The translations under genes were made by a program, and so were the position numbers. Shown one piece after another: positions 4,413 through 5,800 of a stretch of 5,800 nucleotides of DNA. How positions within the stretch are numbered: position 1 is the stretch's first letter; every line of letters begins with the position of its first letter. A model generated the notes under the pieces. It saw nothing but the letters and a program-made list of their open reading frames with translations, ran no database searches and was not told the origin of the DNA. Source of the DNA: Erysipelotrichaceae bacterium (GTDB lineage Bacteria; Bacillota_I; Bacilli_A; Erysipelotrichales; Erysipelotrichaceae); NCBI GenBank assembly GCA_900770275.1, contig CAAGJS010000387.1, positions 1 through 5,800 of the forward strand, written 5' to 3'.

Positions 4413-5741
4413 GTGTTTATGAGATGGAGTTTTCGAACATTTGTTTCTTTTATTCTTATGTCTTCAATTCTGTTTGCGGGCTGTGGCGGAAGTGCATCTT
4501 CTGCCTCTTCTTCTCCATCGGCCTCTGCCACGCCTGTATCGTCACCGGTACCGGTTGTGACGGACTTTCATTCGGTATCTGCGCGGGCTGAGACACTGGC
4601 ACGCTACGTGGTGCAGCAGAACTGGGAAGCGATCAGCGGTTTCTTTGCGTCATCCTCTTCGCAGAACCATTCGCCTTCGCAGCTTCAGGATGCGTTTCTC
4701 TCTGCGTCTGACGGCGTGAACGGAGACCGGGTCATTGATGACTGTGCACGGATGGATGGCGATTTGATTACGGGCTTTGCGACGGTCGGTGCCGGTGATA
4801 CGCAGGTGCGTCTGCGGGTACGCATGAACGAGAATCGTGAAGTGCTGTCGCTGTACTTTGAAAAACTGCCGGCAGTGCCTGAAGTGGAAGAGACGGATGA
4901 TTATACGGAAGTGGCGGTGAAGGTTGGGCGTGATCCGGCAGTAAACGGGATTCTGACGCTGCCGAAGAATCATGATTATCCCTATATCGGCATATTGATG
5001 CCCGCGGGCCTCAGTGACGGGATGGATGCGTCGGGCAGTGATCCTGCCTTCCGGCGGCAGCTGGCACATGCGCTGGCGTCGGCCGGTGTAGCGACCATCC
5101 GCTATGATATGCGCAGCTATGAGGATCCGTTACTGACGGAAGAAGACGGATGGTCGCTGGATCTTCTGATGAATCAGGATCTTGCCTGGACGATTCACCA
5201 TCTGGATCAGTACGCGGTGGATGCGACGAACATCTTCTATGTTGGCTGCGGTGTCAGCGGGGGACTTGGCTTTGGTGAGATGAATGAGCACTATGAGATG
5301 ACCAAGGGACTGGTGCTCATGGATGTACCCTGCGCGGACGATGGTCTTTCGTTGTTCGGCTCCTATTACGGGCTGGATGAGGATACGGTTTCCCAGGCGC
5401 GTGCGGCTCTGGAAGAGGAAGATCCGGATCTGAAGGCTCTGGTTGGAGAGTATCCTCTGTCCTATTGGAACGAGTGGAATTCGCTGCTGAGTTCTTCATT
5501 ATTGGTATCGGGAAGCTATCAGCGGCTGGTGCTGAGCGATGATGAAGCAATCTATGATGCGTGGGATTCCGGGACGAAACGGTATACGGAGATGGAGTCC
5601 TATGATTCATTTACGGATGATGATGGATCAATGAGTACGGTGGCAGCGGATATTGCGGCGTGGCTCGATGGAGAAGATCTGCCAAGCAAGAGCGAGAAAA
5701 AAGATTCTGGTTCCAGTACGACGAGCGGGAGGAAATCTTGA
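4413..5741 (+). CDS. Lipoprotein with DUF3887-like and alpha/beta-hydrolase-like domains, catalytic residues apparently lost
   Basis: 442 residues. A lipoprotein signal peptide ends in the lipobox LFAGC, with lipidated C24, so the mature protein sits on the outer face of the membrane. A Ser/Ala/Pro tether (about 25-50) leads to a domain at about 55-152 resembling DUF3887 in its pattern (ETLARYVVQQNWEAISGFF). From about 163 an alpha/beta-hydrolase-like fold is seen: GILTLP, then YIGILMPAGLSDGMD, then LAHALASAGVATIRYDMRSY, then NIFYVGCGVSGG. Active relatives have HGSGPxDxD in the second block and GHSxGG in the last. Here the HG is replaced by PAG, the nucleophile position is Gly280 in an ungapped reading, and no His follows H293, so the C-terminal catalytic His is missing. 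Shifting the elbow gives GVSGG with S282, which still lacks a His. The C-terminus (about 422-442) is a Ser/Lys-rich tail. It is probably a binding or structural protein rather than an esterase. The ung start overlaps its stop by one base. Confidence 0.85.
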   Translation: MFMRWSFRTFVSFILMSSILFAGCGGSASSASSSPSASATPVSSPVPVVTDFHSVSARAETLARYVVQQNWEAISGFFASSSSQNHSPSQLQDAFLSASDGVNGDRVIDDCARMDGDLITGFATVGAGDTQVRLRVRMNENREVLSLYFEKLPAVPEVEETDDYTEVAVKVGRDPAVNGILTLPKNHDYPYIGILMPAGLSDGMDASGSDPAFRRQLAHALASAGVATIRYDMRSYEDPLLTEEDGWSLDLLMNQDLAWTIHHLDQYAVDATNIFYVGCGVSGGLGFGEMNEHYEMTKGLVLMDVPCADDGLSLFGSYYGLDEDTVSQARAALEEEDPDLKALVGEYPLSYWNEWNSLLSSSLLVSGSYQRLVLSDDEAIYDAWDSGTKRYTEMESYDSFTDDDGSMSTVAADIAAWLDGEDLPSKSEKKDSGSSTTSGRKS

Positions 5742-5800
5742 TGGTTCATAATGACTGGTGGCCCTGGCTGCAGCAGGAGTGGCAGCAGCCTTACTTCAAG
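5741..5800 (+). CDS. ung: Uracil-DNA glycosylase, N-terminal 20 codons (3' end outside window)
   Basis: The reading frame starts MVHNDWWPWLQQEWQQPYFK and runs off the end of the window. The NDWWPWLQQEW...PYFK pattern matches the N-terminus of family 1 uracil-DNA glycosylases, where a Trp, a Leu-x-x-Glu and a Pro-Tyr-Phe/Tyr lead into the first helix. This enzyme removes uracil from DNA to start base excision repair. The catalytic GQDPYH motif would lie downstream, so identity rests on the N-terminus only. ATG 5741 shares its A with the TGA of the lipoprotein gene, and GGGAGG (5727-5732) lies 8 bases upstream. A TTG at 5738 is a possible but less likely start. The overlap suggests co-transcription with the lipoprotein gene. 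Confidence 0.8.
   Translation, partial: MVHNDWWPWLQQEWQQPYFK

Noticed and set aside
4650..5069. Minus-strand open frame inside the lipoprotein gene
   Set aside because: It has no convincing start signal or recognisable protein features. It is the antisense shadow of a well-supported gene, as are the other long minus-strand frames in the window.

Overview
The window looks like a chromosomal stretch of a Bacillota (Firmicutes) genome. The signs are strong purine-rich ribosome binding sites, GTG starts, a textbook sigma-A promoter with a CcpA-type cre box inside it, LicT/BglG-type RNA antitermination, and a lipoprotein with a standard lipobox. Base composition is mid-range rather than AT-rich. 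An Erysipelotrichia-like or related gut Firmicute is my best guess, but this is inference from style and not proven.

Layout, all genes on the + strand. (1) 1-354: the C-terminal end of an unrecognised single-pass membrane protein, closed by a strong terminator (377-414). (2) 430-579: a control region with a -35/-10 promoter, a cre box between the two hexamers, an RNA antiterminator (RAT) hairpin at 481-508 and an overlapping intrinsic terminator at 508-556. (3) 580-4305: a four-gene PTS operon. It encodes a LicT/BglG-family antiterminator with two PRDs (580-1434), an unusual two-[4Fe-4S] ferredoxin joined to a degenerate 2-oxoacid:ferredoxin oxidoreductase beta-like region (1431-2342), a stand-alone glucose-type EIIA (2311-2787) and a membrane EIIBC permease of the beta-glucoside/sucrose/trehalose type (2911-4305). 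The first three genes overlap. Between EIIA and EIIBC is a second RAT, 25/28 identical to the first, nested inside a remarkable 18-bp long-range helix. A terminator at 4321-4354 ends the operon. (4) 4413-5741: a lipoprotein with a DUF3887-like N-terminal domain and an alpha/beta-hydrolase-like domain that seems to lack its catalytic residues. (5) 5741-5800: the first 20 codons of uracil-DNA glycosylase (ung), overlapping the lipoprotein stop by one base.

Likely logic of the operon: CcpA blocks the promoter when preferred sugars are present. The antiterminator, controlled by PTS phosphorylation of its PRD histidines, binds both RATs. It thereby sets its own expression (RAT1) and separately gates the permease (RAT2). 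EIIA passes phosphate from HPr to the EIIB cysteine of the permease. No phosphoglycosidase is encoded in the window, and the role of the iron-sulfur protein in a sugar-uptake operon is unexplained. The most noteworthy items are the iron-sulfur/KorB-like protein, the duplicated covarying RAT with the enclosing long-range helix, and the hydrolase-like lipoprotein lacking an obvious triad.
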